A stretch of 7,648 bases of DNA from Thermoplasmatales archaeon UBA447 (GTDB lineage: Archaea > Thermoplasmatota > Thermoplasmata > Thermoplasmatales > Thermoplasmataceae). Numbering within the stretch: position 1 is the stretch's first letter; the number at the start of each line of letters is the position of its first letter. The DNA lies in contig DARE01000028.1 of NCBI GenBank assembly GCA_002503205.1, forward strand, positions 1 to 7,648, read 5' to 3'. The notes beneath the pieces were generated by a model, which worked only from the letters and a program-made list of their open reading frames with translations, searched no databases and had not been told where the DNA came from. Both the position numbers and the translations under genes were made by a program. Below are positions 6,790-7,648 of the stretch, piece after piece.

Positions 6790-6927
6790 ATGAAAATAAA
6801 GACAAGTGTAGCTCTTGATAAGGAAATCCTCGAATGGATTGATCGACAAGTAGAAAAGAAAGTATTCGCAAATAGGAGCCACGCAATAGAGTATGCACTC
6901 CAAAAATTGAAAGAAGAAAATAAATAG
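6790..6927 (+). CDS. Ribbon-helix-helix (CopG/Arc-type) DNA-binding protein, 45 aa
   Basis: This short gene encodes a 45-residue protein, the size of plasmid CopG repressors. The N-terminal strand KIKTSVALD (residues 2-10) is followed by helix KEILEWIDRQVEKK, a turn with FANRSHAI, and helix EYALQKLKEENK. The pattern beta strand, helix, polar N-R-S cap, helix is the ribbon-helix-helix fold, which binds operators as a dimer through paired strands. The ATG is directly preceded by GTGGTAAT, with no good ribosome site. It is divergent from the recombinase and its promoter contains several half-site repeats, so it probably represses itself and the recombinase-methyltransferase genes. An antitoxin role is possible in principle, but no toxin gene is adjacent. 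Confidence 0.82.
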   Translation: MKIKTSVALDKEILEWIDRQVEKKVFANRSHAIEYALQKLKEENK

Positions 6928-6948
6928 TCTAACGTAATACATAGAAAG

Positions 6949-7021
6949 AGCCGCCGCTGGGAATCGAACCCAGACCTAAATGTTACCGCACATTTTGCAC
7001 ATACCAATCTGCTACGGCGGC
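6949..7021 (-). tRNA. tRNA or tRNA-like gene, isotype unresolved (irregular anticodon arm)
   Basis: The minus strand shows a perfect 7-bp acceptor stem (GCCGCCG with CGGCGGC), U73, a D arm with TTGG, and a perfect T arm CTGGG-TTCGATT-CCCAG. The total length, 73 nt with the discriminator, is normal and leaves no room for an intron. The anticodon region does not fold as 5+7+5. The only good stem is AAATGT/ACATTT, 6 bp, around a six-base loop GCGGTA; opening the last pair gives an eight-base loop TGCGGTAA. Reading after U33 gives GCG (Arg); GGT (Thr) is also in the loop, and U73 with G1-C72/C2-G71 would suit Thr or Cys. CCA is not encoded. The 3' end faces the integrase, as expected for an integration target. 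It may be a normal but odd tRNA, or one altered by recombination. Confidence 0.7.
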
Positions 7022-7096
7022 ACTCTTTTTCTTTTCTAAGTAGATTGCACAAGACAATATGCTTTATTCCTATTTAAGTATTTACTCTATTTACTG

Positions 7097-7151
7097 TGGT
7101 AAACGCAATATACTATAAGTATGGAATAGTATTCGCAATATTTATTTACCA
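7097..7151 (+). promoter_or_regulatory. Repeat-rich promoter of the right-edge gene
   Basis: A TATA-like AATATTTATTT (7137-7147) is centred 27 bp before the ATG at 7169, predicting a leaderless transcript. Around it are nested repeats: TGGTAAA (7097-7103) with TTTACCA (7145-7151); ATACTAT (7110-7116) with ATAGTAT (7126-7132), 9-bp spacer; ATACT with AGTAT (7110-7122); and CGCAATAT twice (7104-7111, 7134-7141), 30 bp apart. ATACTATA also occurs at the RHH promoter (6731-6738). Confidence 0.5.
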
Positions 7152-7168
7152 GATAGCCATGGTAGTTT

Positions 7169-7648
7169 ATGGTAAAAAGAGATGACATGTCACTCCCGGC
7201 TATGGATGTATCAGAGGCAATCGCTACTGCTGAAAAGCTTGTTAAGAGCTTTAAATCATTGACTTTTAATAGGGAAGCCTTAGCTCAAGCAATTGGGTCG
7301 TCAACAGTGAACAGCGGAACCTTTATGCGCAAATTAGCTGATCTAAGAAAGTATGGCCTTATTTATGGAAAAATGGATGAATTGAATGTTTCAGAGATCG
7401 CAAAAACGATTGCTATACCTAGAAATGATGATGAACGTAAGTCTGCTGTAAGAGATATCATTTCGAACATACCCTTATACAAAGCACTTTTCGAACACTT
7501 TGGAAATAAAATACCAACGGATGATGAGTTATTGTCTTTCCTCCTTACGAAGACAGACCGAGTAAATGCCAACGTAATTTCAGGTAAAATCAAAAAGGCA
7601 TATATAGAAGCGTTAAATTACTTATCTGAAATGAATCCGAATGAAGCC
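7169..7648 (+). CDS. Probable winged-helix DNA-binding protein, 3' end outside the window
   Basis: The frame is open from ATG 7169 to the window edge, giving 160 codons without a stop. I do not recognise the protein with certainty. Residues 15-68 read like a winged helix: a first helix (EAIATAEKLVKSF), a second (NREALAQAIG), then a recognition-like helix and wing (GTFMRKLADLRKYGLIYG). The rest is mostly helical (DERKSAVRDIISNIPLYKAL, 88-107; GKIKKAYIEALNYL, 139-152). The layout recalls the DUF5343 type of archaeal proteins, an impression not confirmed by search. Methionines 7 and 12 are alternative starts, but the TATA box spacing favours Met1. There are no membrane segments or signal peptide. 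The promoter shares repeat elements with the RHH promoter, so the two may be coregulated. Whether it belongs to the island or the host is unclear. Confidence 0.72.
   Translation, partial: MVKRDDMSLPAMDVSEAIATAEKLVKSFKSLTFNREALAQAIGSSTVNSGTFMRKLADLRKYGLIYGKMDELNVSEIAKTIAIPRNDDERKSAVRDIISNIPLYKALFEHFGNKIPTDDELLSFLLTKTDRVNANVISGKIKKAYIEALNYLSEMNPNEA

Noticed and set aside
6625..7052. Two overlapping minus-strand frames of 105 and 109 codons
   Set aside because: They run across the RHH gene, its promoter and, in the longer one, the tRNA. Their products are low-complexity, rich in Phe, Tyr and Leu, as expected from reading AT-rich control DNA.
1..7648. CRISPR array, rRNA or insertion sequence with terminal inverted repeats
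   Set aside because: No regularly spaced repeats, no rRNA segments and no transposase gene were found on either strand.

Overview
The window looks like archaeal chromosome, most likely from a member of the Thermoplasmatales or a close relative. This is an inference. The DNA is AT-rich, a type II tRNA-Leu lies at the left edge, and several genes have a TATA-like box centred 25-27 bp before the ATG, which is the pattern of leaderless archaeal transcripts. The protein families (GlmS-like deaminase GlmD, MjaI-family restriction enzyme, archaeal tyrosine recombinase, short ribbon-helix-helix protein) agree. No species can be named from the sequence alone.

Left part (1-2409) is host-type metabolic DNA. 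A tRNA-Leu(CAG), cut by the window edge, is followed by a divergent pair: nagA (minus, GlcNAc-6-phosphate deacetylase) and glmD (plus, SIS-family glucosamine-6-phosphate deaminase). Together they would convert GlcNAc-6-P to fructose-6-P with release of acetate and ammonia. Their 97-bp intergenic region holds both promoters and a perfect 10-bp inverted repeat that covers the nagA start and TATA region.

Middle (2410-3530): a Gfo/Idh/MocA-family oxidoreductase on the minus strand has lost its 5' end. The conserved frame runs up to about 3530 and then stops, so the GxGxxG nucleotide-binding start is absent. I read this as the left scar of an insertion or rearrangement.

Right part (about 3531-6927) is a small mobile island. 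It holds an MjaI-family restriction endonuclease (plus), a convergent N4-cytosine methyltransferase (minus) with a C-terminal domain resembling a degenerate staphylococcal nuclease, a tyrosine recombinase directly upstream of the methyltransferase, and a divergent 45-residue ribbon-helix-helix protein. The int/RHH divergent promoter is packed with repeats that look like operators. The R-M pair is predicted, from known family members, to act on CTAG, and that tetramer is scarce in the window (7 copies).

Right edge (6949-7648): a tRNA or tRNA-like gene lies with its 3' end facing the integrase. Its acceptor, D and T arms are good, but its anticodon arm is non-standard, so no isotype can be assigned. 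After it comes a promoter with operator-like repeats related to those at the RHH promoter, and a partial gene for a probable winged-helix protein that runs off the window.
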